Shown: piece after piece, positions 33,959 to 34,352 of the stretch
Layout: every line of letters begins with the position of its first letter
Numbering within the stretch: the first letter of the stretch is position 1
Assembly: GCA_011958945.1 (NCBI GenBank)
Contig: BLLT01000017.1
Coordinates: 1-34,352, forward strand
Direction of reading: 5' to 3'
Source of the DNA: Lachnospiraceae bacterium
GTDB taxonomy: Bacteria > Bacillota > Clostridia > Lachnospirales > Lachnospiraceae
DNA length: 34,352 bases
The notes under the pieces: model-generated
What the model was told of the DNA's origin: nothing
The model's database searches: none
Seen by the model: the letters and a program-made list of their open reading frames with translations, nothing else
Made by a program: the position numbers and the translations under genes

Positions 33959-34352
33959 TCACCTTCTTTTCTGTCCGTAGGTATAGCTGACTAATTCATC
34001 CACCTCTTTGCCTTCTCTGGCATTTTCTTCTTTCATAAATGCTTCAAAAGCATTTTCCCTCAGCTTTTCCTGGATTTTCCTCTCCTGCATTGCCTCTTTC
34101 AGCTTCTGCCTCTCTTTTTCCAGTTCCGCTTCCGCCTTGGATACCTGCACCTTCTGATAAGCTATGTATTCATCCATCTGCAGGATTGCATTCCGGTTAT
34201 CCCGGATATCCTGGACATTTAAACTATCTTCCCTCAGCCTCCGTCCTTCTTCTTCATATCCTGCCTTTCTGTTGAAAAGCAGTTCCAGTTTCTCCTCTTC
34301 TTCATCCAAACGTTTTCTGGCTGCGGCAAACTCCATTTTCTGCTGTTCTTCC
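33959..34352 (-). CDS. fliJ: Flagellar export protein FliJ (5' end outside window)
   Basis: 131 codons are visible; the frame is open to the window edge, so the true start lies beyond 34352. An internal ATG at 34336 should not be taken as the start, since the sequence before it (EEQQK) continues the coil and FliJ is usually about 145-150 aa. The protein is almost all charged coiled coil (AAARKRLDEEEEKLELL..., MDEYIAYQKVQVSKAEAELE), as in FliJ, the stalk that links the FliI ATPase to FlhA. Being upstream of the YlxF-like gene and fliK confirms it. Confidence 0.9.
   Translation of the reverse strand, partial: EEQQKMEFAAARKRLDEEEEKLELLFNRKAGYEEEGRRLREDSLNVQDIRDNRNAILQMDEYIAYQKVQVSKAEAELEKERQKLKEAMQERKIQEKLRENAFEAFMKEENAREGKEVDELVSYTYGQKRR

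Noticed and set aside
177-34275. Plus-strand open frames of 60-330 codons across the window (for example 27967-28956 and 18432-19178)
   Set aside because: All lie opposite well-supported minus-strand genes, lack ribosome binding sites and show no domain pattern; they are antisense shadows.

Overview
The window looks like chromosome of a motile Clostridia, most likely a Lachnospiraceae (inference from gene order, strong AGGAGG-type ribosome binding sites, moderate GC and the style of the proteins). Every gene I can support lies on the minus strand, so transcription runs from high to low coordinates. No mobile element, CRISPR array, tRNA or rRNA was seen.

Layout in transcription order. (1) About 34352-8572: the distal two thirds of a Bacillus/Clostridium-type fla/che operon. 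Order: fliJ (5' end outside the window), a YlxF/MotE-like gene, fliK, flgD, a TIGR02530-type flagellar operon gene, flgE, swrD/flbD, motA, motB, fliL, fliM, fliY, cheY, fliO, fliP, fliQ, fliR, flhB, flhA, flhF, flhG, a PilZ/YcgR gene, cheC, cheD, a small membrane protein gene, fliA (sigma-28), a FapA/DUF342 gene, an unknown gene, a SwrB-like gene and an MltG-like gene. Most junctions are tight or overlap by 1-8 nt. (2) 8553-6506: a sigma-A-like promoter, rpsB, tsf and an excellent intrinsic terminator; sigD-swrB-rpsB-tsf is also the order in B. subtilis. (3) 6505-6025: AT-rich intergenic DNA with a strong sigma-A-like promoter and a hairpin-bearing leader. (4) 6024-35: an oligopeptide ABC transporter operon oppB-oppC-oppD-oppF-oppA ending in an intrinsic terminator.

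How the genes work together: fliOPQR-flhBA form the flagellar export gate, with fliJ, the YlxF-like gene, fliK and flgD acting on hook assembly of flgE. fliM and fliY make the switch C-ring, and motA/motB with swrD and fliL the stator. flhF/flhG set flagellar number and place. CheY drives the switch; FliY and CheC carry intact CheY-P phosphatase motifs; CheD is a receptor deamidase; the PilZ protein is a likely c-di-GMP brake; FliA transcribes late genes.

The window is mostly a well-known system and I see no wholly new one. Main oddities: tsf is split by a +1 frameshift at a six-A run (plus strand); FlgD carries a duplicated helical C-terminal repeat; FliY has a Met-rich tandem-repeat linker; cheB-cheA-cheW are absent from their usual place; two small conserved-context genes have no known function; and the rpsB promoter overlaps the hairpin that ends the fla/che operon.
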